Part shown: piece after piece, positions 44,793-57,110 of the stretch
How positions within the stretch are numbered: position 1 is the first letter of the stretch
How the letters are laid out: the number at the start of each line of letters is the position of its first letter
From: Dromaius novaehollandiae
Lineage: Eukaryota > Chordata > Aves > Casuariiformes > Dromaiidae
Length of the DNA stretch: 64,000 nucleotides
Assembly (NCBI RefSeq): GCF_036370855.1
Contig: NC_088098.1
Coordinates: 135,366,721-135,430,720 of the forward strand
Direction of reading: 5' to 3'
Position numbers and translations under genes: made by a program
Notes under the pieces: generated by a model
Told to the model about the DNA's origin: nothing
Seen by the model: only the letters and a program-made list of their open reading frames with translations
Databases searched by the model: none

Positions 44793-47700
44793 CAGAAACT
44801 CCTACAGGACAGTGCGATAATTTTCAAGGTTTTAATAAATTCCAGTTCTATGGCTATTGAAGTCTATGGCCACATACATGATAACTTAAGACTAAGAGAA
44901 AGATTTGCTAATGACTTGTCAAGAAGATACTCACATTTCTTCTCCTTCAATGCCCTTCTTGCTGTGGACACAGTGAGTAGGATCACATTGTTCCAGAAAC
45001 ACTGCAATTAGAACTGGGTACTTTAAGCAATGATATCTGAAGTGACATACATCACTCAAAGAAACAAGTGTCAAACTAGGGAGATCAGACAGTCCCTACT
45101 TTCTCATCATGCTCATGAATCACTGACACAGATACATGCACAGAACTGAACTTATTCAAGAAATCTCTAAGGTAACTCTTTGTATTCAAATATTCATTTT
45201 GGGGGTGAACGGAAATGAATTTCTCATCTATCAGAGAAAGCATAGTTTTTCAAAAGCACCATCACAGTCTAGTCTGTGAAGATTCCTTCAACCAAGCAGG
45301 AAAAAAATCTCTCTTCTTTCAACCATTTCTACCCGGTCCAGTCCATGCCCCTGAGCACAGCCCTGATGGAGCACAGCTCTGAAGTTTCAAGGACCTGCTT
45401 AAAGGCCTTTGGTCGGCCATCCTACCGCCAGCCCACTGTCACGTCGAGGGAGGCACGGATCCTACTGTGGGAATGCCCCGCTGAACTGAACGCCAGGCTG
45501 CAGGGGACATCATTCCCACCCTGGCTTGTGCACATAGCCTGCCTTCTTGATTCAGCCCAATCTCCTGTCCTGTGTAAATAAACTGCAGAGAAATAGCATG
45601 ATTCCTTGCTCTATCTGAAATACGCTCAGACCTGGTGAAGAGTGGCAGCTGCAAGGAATTGGCTTTAGTTCTACGCTTCTTATACTCAAGGCATTTGGAC
45701 AGCAAAGGTCCACCCTGACTTCTGAGGCTGGTGAAAAGTCTGTTCTCACATGCCTCGCTGCTCCAGAGCCTGGCAGGAGGCTGCTCAGATGTGGCTAAGC
45801 CCAGTTTGGTCAGCTACACAGCAGGAGCATTTCACACTAGCTAACAGGATTTCCAGTGATGAGTAAGGCCTTGCATCTTCACCAGCTCTGCGATGCCTTT
45901 GCTTCCAGCCAGTCCAGCTCAGTTACACACCACTTTGGAGAGTTATATAACATAGTTTCCCAAAGAAGAGACAATCTGTACTGATTCTTGGACCTAGGTC
46001 TACGCTTCTTTAGATAAACTTAAGCATACTGTGTAATGGCCAAGGTAGCCATATTTGACTGGAGAACGTGGTCTAGGCTTTTCACCCCTCTGAATGTACC
46101 AGTGCTGCTTTCACTTACATTTTCCGTTTCCTTACTCCCTTCACAGCTGATGCCTCCCTCCCTCTTTCTCCAAGAGTTCCTCTCACCAGTCAGTCCCACC
46201 TCCTCCCTCCTTTTAAATTCTGTTTTGGGGTGCTCCCAGCATCTTTACTGCTCACTCTTGGCATCCATTATCTTCATATAAAGATCCTGATGTTCATGCC
46301 CTAAAAGAAGCCATTGGGTAAGAGGGCTAACATAGTTATTGCCCAATTACTCCAGCTAAAAGGGGTTGCTGAAACACATTTATTGAGGAAAGATGGGTGC
46401 AGATGGACAATAACGAACAGTGATCAATACCACTTCAACAGTAAGAAAAGAAATGAACCTGGCAGGTTAGTAGCTGCAACACAACTAATCAATCACAAGT
46501 CTAAAGTAAAAAGGGGATAAAAATTTGTTCTTTACTTTAGAATGAACCAGTTGTTGCTGATCACTCGTCTCCTACTCAGTCCTGGTCCCATAAATGCTTC
46601 AGCATACACTGCTCTCTAATTAATTCATTTTTAATGTGATTAAACCAGATAGACTTAGGATTAGCTGTCCATCAGGTACATTTCTTAGCTGTACCTAACA
46701 GTTCCAGCAAGGCACATAAGTAAAGAATGTAAGTAGCTGGCTTTACTATTATTGCTGGTAACAATTGGGGTTTCATTTTGAATTTTGTACTAGTAATCTC
46801 CCAGCTTTCATTCTGTAATAATGAAGCAGAATGTTCATGTTTCATTGTACTATTTTTATATACAAATTTCAAATTCATAAAATTTCCAAGCCTGACGAAT
46901 TATTGCATACTGGAACTCTAAGTATAGGTGTTGGGATATCTTGATCAGTACATGGCAGCATATTTAGCACACAAGCTAGCTATACCTCTGGAAAGAATCT
47001 ACCAACTAGCTAACTCCAGCTGTGTTATCTGGGGTCATTTTCAGCTCTCTTCATTCTCTATATGAAGGTTCTTTGTGTTTCGATATGACAAAATGACTTT
47101 GGTCTTTCTACAGTACATTATACTAGCAAAGTGATGGCAGCTACACTGACAGAACTGCATTCTAGCAGTTAGCCTGTTCCCTCACATCCCCATATGCATC
47201 AAAGTCAAGTTATACTCATAAATGTTAGTTAGGGCTTTGGCTGGCACAGTTCTGCTGGTCAAAGATCACACACCTTTCAGAGCCCTGTCCAATATTTTTG
47301 CACAAGCAGCAATGACTAGCGAAGAAAATGGACTTGAATATGCTCATTCAAACTTGTTAAGATGAAAACAACCTTTTGGGTTCTGACTACATAAAAGGGA
47401 TCTAAAAGTGTGGGACGCTGCTGCATTACGGTTTTCAGCCCCTGCCTCTTTGACTGCAGTTTTCCCTCTCGATCTTTCCCCACTTGACCTACTTAGTAAA
47501 TATTTCTCATGCCCAGGAGGTATAAATTTCCACTCAGCAAAGCTGAAAGCCTTTTCCTGAGGTCATGAGCTCTTTAGGGATAGATTGCATACCAAATCCA
47601 ACTCTGATAGCCCACAGACCACCATTCACAATGTAATGTTTATTGCATCTCTTGGAGGTATCGTTGATTGCCCAGTGTCTCTGTTTAAAAAGCAGCTGCC

Positions 47701-48754
47701 AGAAGATGAAAGCAGGGCTCTGCCTGCCCCCCAAAATCCACAGTCCAGTAGAGACCCCACCATGACGCTGGCATCACAGTCAATCCAGCAGCTGCAAATC
47801 AGCCAGGCCAAGGAAATAACGATTTCCTTCCTCCTTTTTTCAGCAAAGAGAATATCACGGGGCCACGCACAGTAGAAGAAAGACTGCAGAAAGAATGAAG
47901 TTGTTGCTGTGCTCCAGCCTCTAGTGATTTTATTACGTCTATTAAAATACACTAGTTGATACAACACAGCTCTAATACTTTCGCATCTATCGTTGCTTGT
48001 TTTTCCCCCACACAGCTTTTGCTAAGGTTGTAATAAAAGCCTGGATTCCATTGCTCTCTTTCCCAGCTGGTGGGAAGACACCTTTCTGCTAATACCCTGC
48101 CTGCTCCGGGGAGAAGAATGACCCCTTGGATGCTGATGTGGTTGGAGAGCCGCCCCTTGTGTTGACAGAGGCAGCAGCTGGAAAACAGCACCCCAGAGCA
48201 CCCTGCTACCTTCCTCCTGCGAGCATCACCTCCCGGAAGCAGGACAGCTCAGGGATGGTGACTATTCTGGAAGAAGAAGTCCGACTGAGAGGATCCAAGC
48301 AGTGGGCATGACTTAATGAAAAGGTACCACCAGATTGGGGTGTTATGAAAGGGCACGGTAGAGCACGCTGAAGAAAAACCACGAGTCATGAAGCATAAAA
48401 TCTGCATTGTGGGAAAGCACAGACACGTGCAGTGAATAGAGACCCAGTGCAAGCCCAGAGAACAGCGCTGGAGTAAAACAAACTGACACATTAATCAGCC
48501 ATTGAATAGGGAAATAAATCCAAATTGGCTAAATACTTTCTGGTACATTTATGCAGTGATGTACAACTTCCAGATTTATTTATTTTTTCATTTTGCCTCT
48601 ACATGAATATGCATCTGTCACTGCCAAGGCAGCAAAGGACAACAGTCAGCCATACACTGAGATAAAAACAACTTCAGAGAAAAGACTTCATCAGACTTGA
48701 GAGAACCATTTTCCACTGAGGTATATGCTGGACACCTCTGAGACTGAAACAGTA

Positions 48755-48832
48755 AAAAATTACCAAAAGTGGGTTTAGGCTGTGGGATACAGTATAGGAT
48801 CTCACATCCTAAACCCACTTTTGGTAATTTTT
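48755..48832. repeat. Long near-perfect inverted repeat (hairpin)
   Basis: The arms 48755-48779 and 48808-48832 are perfect 25-base reverse complements, beginning AAAAATTACCAAAAGTGGG. The stem continues inward (48781-48790 with 48797-48806) with one mismatch and one G-U pair, after a single mismatch at 48780/48807, and closes on a 6-base loop AGTATA. The total stem is about 36 pairs in 78 bases. No flanking target duplication or transposon family is recognised. Confidence 0.92.
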
Positions 48833-51800
48833 ACAGCGCAGTACAGTATCTCGCAGCCTACGGCCCAGGAAGAGCATGGCTGTAGACACCAAGCCAAGGG
48901 CAAAGCCTTGCCTCTGTCCAGACTAAAAGTTTATAGCAAATTTGAAGATCTGGACCACGACACAGCCCTGCGGTTTGGAGCTGTCCCGCATCAGTGACAT
49001 ATGTCCATGCATTACTACAGAAAGTGCACCAGTGCTAGTGCAGGTTGAATTCAAGGAGACTGCCATTTGAGCAGCGCACATCTTGTGTTTAAAAGACCTT
49101 TCAACATATTCCAGAAGGGGTTTGCTTGTTTGTTTAGTCCTACAGCTGCAGCACCTCAAATGGCTTCTACCTTCCCAAAATGTGTGTTAACCCAGGCCTC
49201 CAGAACCACATCTGCTACACTTTCCATTCAAACAGCACAGCCATAAATCACGTCTCTTTCTTACAGATCAGGAAAGAACATTTTGAGAATAACTTTATTC
49301 ACCACAAACCTGGGAGAAATTCAGACCAGCAGGGAAGTAAAACCATGCATTTTGATGAAGCTGACATCTCACCAGAACACTTTTTTAATTGTTATATGAC
49401 ATGCTCACTGTTTCACAGTTAACTGAAAAAATCATAAAGTCACAAAATTGTTCTGATCTGTAATAAAAATGCAACCATGTGCTACAATTAAGTCCCCAAA
49501 ACCCAGCTGAATAGGGTATAGTAATTATTGTGGGCTTGGCTCAGCATCTCGAGTTAGACATCCAAAAAACAGGATTTAGTAGGGTGATGCTGAGATAGGA
49601 AGTCTGGGACTGACTAACTACGAGGGAAAAATCCCTCTTTCTCTTAGTGGCCTCCCTTAACATGCCTGGTTTTGAAGCAGACAGTCTGGAGCACAGCTCT
49701 AGCAAAATGATAATGCAAACCACACAGCTGGCACCCCTGTTGGCAAGTCGCACAGCTGTAATGCTAGGAGACAGACTTTGGTTATTAGCTCACTCAAGGC
49801 ATGCCCTGAGGATTGCAGGGTGCCAAGACCGCTGGAGGCAAACCACTTTGAGGTTTGCAAGCGCTACCACAAGATAGACAGTAAATAATACCTTGTCAGC
49901 AGGCCACATTATTGAATAGCAATAACTTTCAATAATAACTAATTAGTGTCACATACAGGCCAGACGCTTAAAGACAGAAAGTGCTATAGCTCTTTCTTTG
50001 GTGGATTACAGTGCTGAGGTCGAGCTGGGAATGCTTTATCCATCTGCTGGACTGGCATAAGGACTATCCACACAGGAGAGAGGATCGTCCCTTTGGCAGC
50101 CAGGTGTCCAATTTGTCACCTCCTCCAGCTCTAAAGCACCGTTATTACTGCAGCCATTCTGCCTTGACAGCATGCTGGGGTCTATTTGATTATTTCAGGC
50201 TAATCATTGATTCCGTCCAGCTCCAGCTCCAGCTCCCCACCAGCGACCCAGCGTAGTGAGAAGAGGGCTCCCAGAAGCCCTGATCCTGGGCAGGGCTCAC
50301 ATTGCCCAGGAACGGCGTCACTCCTCCCATGCTCCAAGGAAACCACGGCACTGCCAAGGCCCCTCACCTTCGCTGAGACAAAGAGAAACCTCAGGGAAGA
50401 AAGCACAGGCTGATTTGGGCTGGTTTGATAATACGGACATGATCGGTACTCTATTCCTCCACTTTTCTTGTGTATCAAACAGAGGGACATATCTGTGTCG
50501 TTCATGTTAAGCATGTCACCTTTTCATTCATAAAAGAAGGCCTGTATCTTTAATCACTTTGCCAGAATAATAGCAAAGAAACAAGCACTTGATTGCCTGT
50601 GTTATCAGACACTATTGGAAAAGTCTAGATAAGGATGCTGAACAACCTTGGCTTATTAGTATTCCACATGCAAACGCTTCCCCATAACCCAGAGTCATCT
50701 GTATCCCAGCAACCCTTAAAATTTCATTCTCACTGAATTGCCAGATCTTTATCAAAATATAATTACAGTCTTAATTTGGAAGATAAATTTTGATTGCCTG
50801 TGCTGTGCCAAAAAAAAAAAAAATTGTCAGGTACACGAGAGCTGAGGCACAACTATTAAATGTGAATCTGCATATTTTGACATTGGTACATCACCTTTTT
50901 TCTTATAAGAAGTTGAGCTCTGATAGCTAGCAGTAAGGTTATGTAGGCGTAAATAGGCAGGGACATGAGAAAAACGGACTCTGGATGCCATCAAATGAAA
51001 TTTGTGACCAAACCCAAGGAAAATTTTGAAATCTGCAGCTGTATATGAAGGTTATCACTATTACAAAGATTATCTATTATTATCATTAGGAGGTGAATGA
51101 TGCATTGTGTAAACCTGGAAGAAAACTCTGGTCCTTCTCAAACAAGAGGATATTGTAAAGAACTAGCAATTTCTCCAACTCTTCCCCTTCAAATACTGGC
51201 AAAAACATACACAGTATTATTTCCAAAGGATTCTCAAAATGCGAGGGTCACAAAATAGCTTCAGATTTCAGCAAATAGTTCTAGTGTTCATCTTAAACTT
51301 AACTGACATCTTTTAAAAATACTCATAAGAACAGCCTTGTGGTTGATTCATTCCAGTAACATCTTCTGGCATTAAGAGCTTTGCTGTTATGAGGCTGAAT
51401 GAAAAGGGTGCTGTATGCCTGAAACGACAGTATAGTCCTACGTATGTAGGCAGTCACCACCATGCCTTGTGTCTGCACACTTCACAGAGCACAAAATAGC
51501 TGTTTCTCCACTTATGTTAGCTAAGATCTTTTTTTCCTTGAAATGACTGCAGGCTTTAGGAAGCATGCATGTATCACAGCAGACTACAATCATCCATCTT
51601 TACCATGTGCTGTTATAGTGATATATTATATTTGATCCCACTCCCATCCTCTACATACAGTAGTATGAGGGCACAGTTGGAAATCTCATCACTTTGATCA
51701 AACATTATTACCAAGAAATACTGCTGGATGAGGAATTACTCCTGTTGCTTCCAAGAATTGATATGATTACTAGTACTTTTCCAAACTCAAACAGGTAGCC

Positions 51801-53492
51801 TATAAAAAAATCCCAGAGGAACACAACCAATGCCTACTCTACCAACACAGCCCAAATGAGAGGAGACAGCCTGGTAGGCAAGCCACTGAGGTTACCTAGT
51901 TTCTGACTTATCAGACTACATCAGCCCAAAACCACTTCAGTTTAACCCTATTGAAATGCCAGAGGGGATAAGATAATTACTTGGATAGCAATGGCATAAA
52001 TACAATTAGATGCTTGACCTTAGTGCTTCTTGGTCACATGCACAGATTTGAACTCATTGCTAAATTTAGAACAGTGAAGTTCTTTTTCTCCTTCCCTACA
52101 CATACTCACAAGGACCATGAGTTATTTTTACTTTTTCTGCAGCACTGAGAAGGATCTTTTCTTAGGCTAGATGCAATCCTATCCCTTGAAACTGATTTTT
52201 TCAGATCTTGAGGGGGTTTTGGGTACTGAGCATCAATCCTCTTTGTTATGTATTTCTACAGCTTTGATCCTCATTGCATGCGCTGTAAAATATCCTCTTT
52301 GACACACCTGTTGGCTTGAATTCACTCCCATGCAGCTCATGTTGTTCTCTCCTGAGAAGACCGTGCAAGCTGAGAATAACTGGAACAGTAAGTAAATTCT
52401 ATCATGTAAACAAACAGACAGATTATGCTGTAGATAGAAAGTCATGCCATGTCAGAGTTACAATATGAAAAATGCGTTTCCACGTAGCAGTTCCTGGGCA
52501 GCCATTAGCTGTGTCACTCAAGTGAAGTCTCCTTCCTCTGCACTCCATTGCCCCAACCCTCTCTGACAGACTACTCCAAACCGAGTGCAGTTTTGACCAG
52601 TCTGGCACAGAGGAACACAGTTACTAACTAGGGATAAGACCCAAAGCCCACCAAAGTCCAGAGAGATATTGCTACCAATTACCACATCTGTCCTCTTTGC
52701 AGTCACTTCTGCACACTGGTTCCCATTTCCTGAAAACCACGTCTATCACAGACACTGCAGTGACACTTTTGCTGTATCAGTAGAAAGTTTTACGGCTGAA
52801 TGGGCTCAGAGACCGAGCTGTTCTCTTCCCCTTGGTGGTGGGACCCTCGCTGGAGCTAAGTCATACTGCCGAGGGAACGGAGGGTAGGGAGGAAGCACGA
52901 CAGAAATGTCTAGTCGATGATTTCTCAAACTGTGCAATGCTGCTAAGGAGCTACAGACAGCAAATGAGGCCCCCACCCTCAGTTACAGAAGATGCTTCCT
53001 ATAGTGAATTCTGGCTGAAGTGTGACTGGATCTGTGCTAAAAAGACCAAAATGCAAAGCCAAGCTTAATTCTGCTGCTCTAAAGTGGGACTGAGCATTTC
53101 TAGAACACCCCAACACTATTCTTACCTGTTCTTAAAAAGCTTCGAAGGAGGAGATTCCCAATAGCTCTGTAGGCTGCCTGTCCCAGGGCTTCATTTCTGT
53201 TTGCGCTTGCAAAGACCTTCCTAACCTTCCCTGCTGCAAAGTCGGCTGAGTCCTGTGGGGGTAGCCTGCAGAAGCGGGCATGCCGGCTGCAGTCACACGC
53301 AGCTCCCCTGGTCCTTGGGTAGCGGACTGCCTCTCTAGTGCTATGAATTTGCAACTTCTCACCTCAGATGAACTGAGCTGAAATAAACAAGCCAGAACTA
53401 GCGCCCTGCAATACTCCAGGCATGGAGAATATTTCAGCCTCCAAATGAGGAGGATGAAGCAATGCTTACTCCAGATGCACAGTTCTTTGCTC

Positions 53493-53507
53493 TTTTTTTT
53501 TTTTTTT
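53493..53507. repeat. T15 homopolymer
   Basis: Fifteen consecutive T. No element body is recognised next to it. Confidence 0.9.
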
Positions 53508-55131
53508 AATGCTTTAATTTCCTGCTGGTGAAGGGTGCCACACTAAAATCAGTGGAGAATAAAGCTCCCTACGCACAGCAGCAAATTCAGCCTAGCACTA
53601 AAGAGATGGAAAGCCTCCATATGCCATGTTGACTACTTCAGTACAGCCTGTTATCCGCTCCCTCCACCTGCCAGGCACACTGCTCCCACATAAGCACTAT
53701 CAGTGACAGGCAAGCATATATCTGGAGGAAAACCAGACTGATACGAATGTGTCACTTTGAAAGCCTGGCTTTTGGCTCTGAATTACATATACCAACACTA
53801 AGGCTAATGTTGGGAGGACTGGCAGAAGAAAGAGGCTACCAGATTTACTCTCCCTCTGCACCATGGCACGTTGCATGGGGAGGAGTTCAAAATGACCTCT
53901 GTGACTGCTGCCAGCATCTTCATGATAGCTGGTAAGAGAGGGCCTTTTTGCTCCCAGTGCTCTTCATTCAGAGCTTTCTCAGGGGTAGCAAGGGGTTTTC
54001 CCAGCCTTTATCATCATCGTTCTCCTGAAGGAACACTTCATATCCAGAAGGCATCACAATATTCCCATTTCTAGCCTACCTCCTTTATTCTTGAATCCTC
54101 ATCTCCCAGCTTTGGACTCACGGTTGCCATAACAGGCTACAGCAGAGGCTATGTGGTTATCACATGCATGTCCCAAGTTCTTAGTAAGCAAAACCTAGGT
54201 CTGGCTTCCTTAGATATCTCAGATGCTGCCGTGGGTGAGAAGACAAGCAAGTCTTACCATTGGCAAAGTAGGGGCATACCAGAGGAATGTGACTTCCACA
54301 GCCAGCTGGACTCTCTGTTACAGCCTCTGCCTTTGGACCAAACAGCATCACAAAAAGCACAAACCTAGACTGCACCAGTGACACCATTAGCCGAATACTT
54401 GGAAACACAAACTGGGGATGCTCTTCCCTGCCTGCCATTTTGGCTAAGCCATTTCACCCCTTCTGGACCTGTATTGATAACCTTATTTATCTAAAAATTG
54501 CTGGACTGCTGCTGTTGGCTCCAAGAAGCGGCAAGCAGAACGAGTCTCGGTGCTGCCGGCTGCCCAAGGACCAGCCTGGCAGTCCACTGATTTCTACGAA
54601 AGACAGCAACAGGGCAAGTGCAATGGAGAGAGCAGCACACAAGTGGTTAACGCATACCATTAAGAAATATATATGCATATATTGTCTTAAACAGTCAGAG
54701 CATCTTATGCTGACATTTTCCATTCAGTTTCATTAGAATCAAAAGCCTCATAAAAAAAACCTGGCATCCAAGAGAAAAGAAATTGTCACCAAAGCAAGAT
54801 TCATTTCTATCTGTGCAGTTGACTAGAAGTCCTTCTTCTCACAAACAACATTAAATGCCATCCATTACAGACACAAATGCCAGCCGAGTCCTTTTCTTTC
54901 CACCTGTGATTCTACAAGTACAATATTTCCCATGCAGAGAGCTCTGTGCTTGACAAGCTCTGCATCTCCCTTCCTGACGAGCAGCAAAAATGCTGCATCC
55001 TAAACTCTCTCATGTAATGACATGGATTCACACAACAGATAAAAAATCACAAACTACCCAGGCAAAACTTCAATTAACCTGCAAAGTATTAAGCAAACCA
55101 GAGGCAAAATCTGAAGTCAGACCCTCAAAGC

Positions 55132-55158
<27 letters not shown>
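55132..55158. repeat. (GA)n microsatellite
   Basis: About 27 bases of uninterrupted AG repeat. It lies some 250 bases before the CpG-rich block of the candidate internal promoter; GA tracts can bind GAGA-type factors. Confidence 0.96.
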
Positions 55159-55162
<4 letters not shown>

Positions 55163-56128
55163 AAACGCCCTTTGCTTGACCCAAAATAAAGGTCTACGAG
55201 AACAGTTGTGCATAGGAAAGAAAATGAATTACCATCGTGGGGACCCTCAGTCATTTAGAGCCTCCAGGCAAGGCTGAGAGCCATTCTGGGATTGCAGGTT
55301 TTTCCTCTAACTTCACTCACCAGCTCTGAGAGGAACTAGTTAAAAATGACATCACTGCTCGTACTACCCTCCTCCCCCTCCCCATTCACTCGCTAAAAAA
55401 GCTGAAGCGGCCACTCTTGCCCGCTGCATAAGCCGTCCTGTCCCAGCTGCCCGCCTGCCGCTGGCTGGGGCGGCTGTGCAGGTGCGGGGCTGAGGCTGCA
55501 CGTCTCCATGGTCCCTTGCAGCAGCCCTCTGGCAGTAAGGCAGCCTGTCCCTTAAGCAAGCACAGCAGCTCTAACCTCACCATGTGCAATGCATCACACA
55601 GGCAGCGCCGCTTACAGAAGGCAGAGAGTCTTCCCATGCAAAGCAGGAGGGAGAGAAAGACCCTGCTAGGGGTTCTGCCTTTTTCCTCGTCTTCCTTAGC
55701 GGAGGGGACCCTCTCCGTGGCTTGCTGCATCCTCCTTGCATTAGGACTGCAGTCTATCTTATTTTTTTCTTTTTTTCCCTCTCCCCCGAACGTGACATCA
55801 TCAGGCTCCAACTCTACTTCTGTGGAAAGAAAAAAGCAGCCAGGGCAGAGCTACCTGAGACGAGGTCACCTAGAGGAGCCAGGTGAGGCTGGAGTCGGAG
55901 CAGTGGTAGCCTGGGACCAAACACTCCGGTCTTACACACTGTCGTCTGGATTCGATAACCCTGTGTTTGCTGCAGACCCGGGGACACAGCTGCCATGCTG
56001 AAATCAGTCTCCACTCTAGCACCGCTGGCTCCGTGCAGGAATAACGGGGCATCGCCGGCGCGCAGGTGCCTCCAGCGCACTCCCCTGGGCGCCCATGATC
56101 CACCTTGCAGCTATGCTGATACCCTTAC

Positions 56129-56219
56129 CTAGCTGCTGGAAAGGATGCTGCAGCACAGCCCCTCGGCCAGTGCTTGGGGCCGGCACAGAGCAGCCAGCTG
56201 GTGAGTGCTCAGCACACAT
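56129..56219 (-). CDS. NHS: Candidate alternative first coding exon of NHS
   Basis: On the minus strand an ATG (56217-56219; A at -3) opens 30 codons (MCAEHSPAGCSVPAPSTGRG, then AVLQHPFQQL) and reaches CTAG|GTAAGG, a strong donor. It leaves one G, exactly what exon 2 needs to complete its alanine codon (G|CT). An in-frame TAG lies upstream at 56271-56273, so this ATG is the first available. The TATA/MEF2-like site ends about 50 bases upstream of the ATG, placing transcription start near 56241-56246. Joined to exons 2-8 it would give about 1491 residues (1470 without 3a), lacking exon 1 and most of the WAVE homology domain. A human isoform of similar size with its own first exon exists as I remember it; homology of this exon is unproven. 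Confidence 0.5.
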
Positions 56220-56270
56220 GCTCCAAACGCCCCTCTGTTCACCACTCTGAACATTACTAAGCGGAACCCG

Positions 56271-56302
56271 CTAAAAATAATGTCACCTCTGACTCACAGC
56301 TG
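56271..56302 (-). promoter_or_regulatory. MEF2/TATA-like, AP-1 and E-box cluster
   Basis: CTAAAAATAA at 56271-56280 fits YTAWWWWTAR and reads TTATTTTTAG on minus. TGACTCA (56290-56296) and CAGCTG (56297-56302) follow within 32 bases. All lie 50-85 bases upstream of the candidate ATG. Motif matches only; factor binding is inferred. Confidence 0.4.
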
Positions 56303-56984
56303 CGGTTGCTGCAGCTCCCTGCCTGCAGCCGCACGCCCGGCGCTGAAGCGGGGCCTGCCTGGCCGCTGCCGCACGCTCCCACGGCCTCGCTCTCCCTACC
56401 TCCGGGGTCTGCTCCCGGGGCACGCCGCAGCTCGTGCTGCCTCCGCGGCAAGCCCTGCCAGGCTGCAGCACGGGGCTCTGCATCCGCCTGCCTTCCCTCT
56501 CATGCTGACGGTGGTGGAGCCAGCAGCAGTGGCAGTGGCAGCAGCATCCATGGCGCTGGCAGGAGAGAAGAGCCTGTGTGCATGTGCATATGTATAGCGT
56601 ATATCTTTGTATACCTATTATATACACACAGGCATACATGCTGCTATAAATACAGCTAGGCGTTCTGGATCTCTTACCAGCAATACTGCATACACATCAA
56701 ACATTGCACTAGTAACAGCACTGCCTGGATAACACTGCGCTTGCCAATGTGCACAGATTTGTTTGGGCACTACCTGTAAGCGTTGAAAGGCTGCACACAA
56801 GTATACCCTTGCCATTATGTTGATTACAGATGATTATCTGATAGAAAGCTGTAAAAGCTTTACACAAGTTGTACATCTAAAAGGCACAGTGGTATGTAAT
56901 ACACGCCATATGATGGTACTTCTTTGCATGTCAAAAAATGTCTTACGTGAGAGGGACTGCAAAAGTCTTTCAGTGATGAAATTC

Positions 56985-57110
56985 CCAGTAGCCCTCTGAA
57001 TTAGGAAAATGCCAGTGCATTTGGTGGTGAAACTGAGTTCCAGGGAAGTGAAGTGATTTGCCTCAGGCCTCATAAAAAATCCATGCTAGGGACAGGAAGG
57101 CAGCAGGAAG
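56985..57110 (+). repeat. MIR-like SINE fragment
   Basis: CCCTCTGAATTAGG, then GTGGTGAAACTGAG and GGGAAGTGAAGTGATTTGCC followed by CAGGCCTCATA track the MIR core (ccctatgaggtagg ... gatgaggaaactgagg ... agagaggttaagtgacttgccc). This is the clearest MIR-like match in the window. Confidence 0.65.

Larger units (their letters stand above)
28593..56128 (-). other. NHS intron 1, proximal part
   Basis: Intronic sequence upstream of exon 2 with no recognisable conserved coding exon. It contains scattered MIR-like pieces (28865-29030, 30985-31100), a doubtful CR1-like stretch (31950-32240), homopolymers, a striking hairpin (48755-48832), a palindrome at 37413 and GC-rich patches (33520-33660, 40540-40740, 55400-56128). 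The many small ORFs look like chance. Confidence 0.8.
55400..56560 (-). promoter_or_regulatory. CpG-rich block in NHS intron 1, candidate internal promoter
   Basis: This block has clearly more G+C and CpG than its AT-rich surroundings, with dense patches at 55410-55510, 55920-56100 and 56300-56450. On the plus strand it contains CTAAAAATAA (56271-56280; MEF2 consensus and TATA-like when read on minus), TGACTCA (56290-56296; AP-1) and CAGCTG (56297-56302; E-box). A CRE-like TGACATCA is near 55793. The motif cluster sits just upstream of the in-phase ATG exon at 56129-56219. Island status needs a CpG observed/expected calculation. Confidence 0.5.

Noticed and set aside
55386-55811. 141-codon minus-strand ORF in the CpG-rich block
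   Set aside because: It begins at TTG rather than ATG, and no acceptor/donor pair fits NHS phases.
56283-56570. ATG-initiated frame (MDAAATATAAGSTTV...) ending at a GGAG|GTAGGG donor
   Set aside because: The ATG frame leaves two bases at the donor, which would shift exon 2 out of frame; the phase-correct frame there has no ATG.
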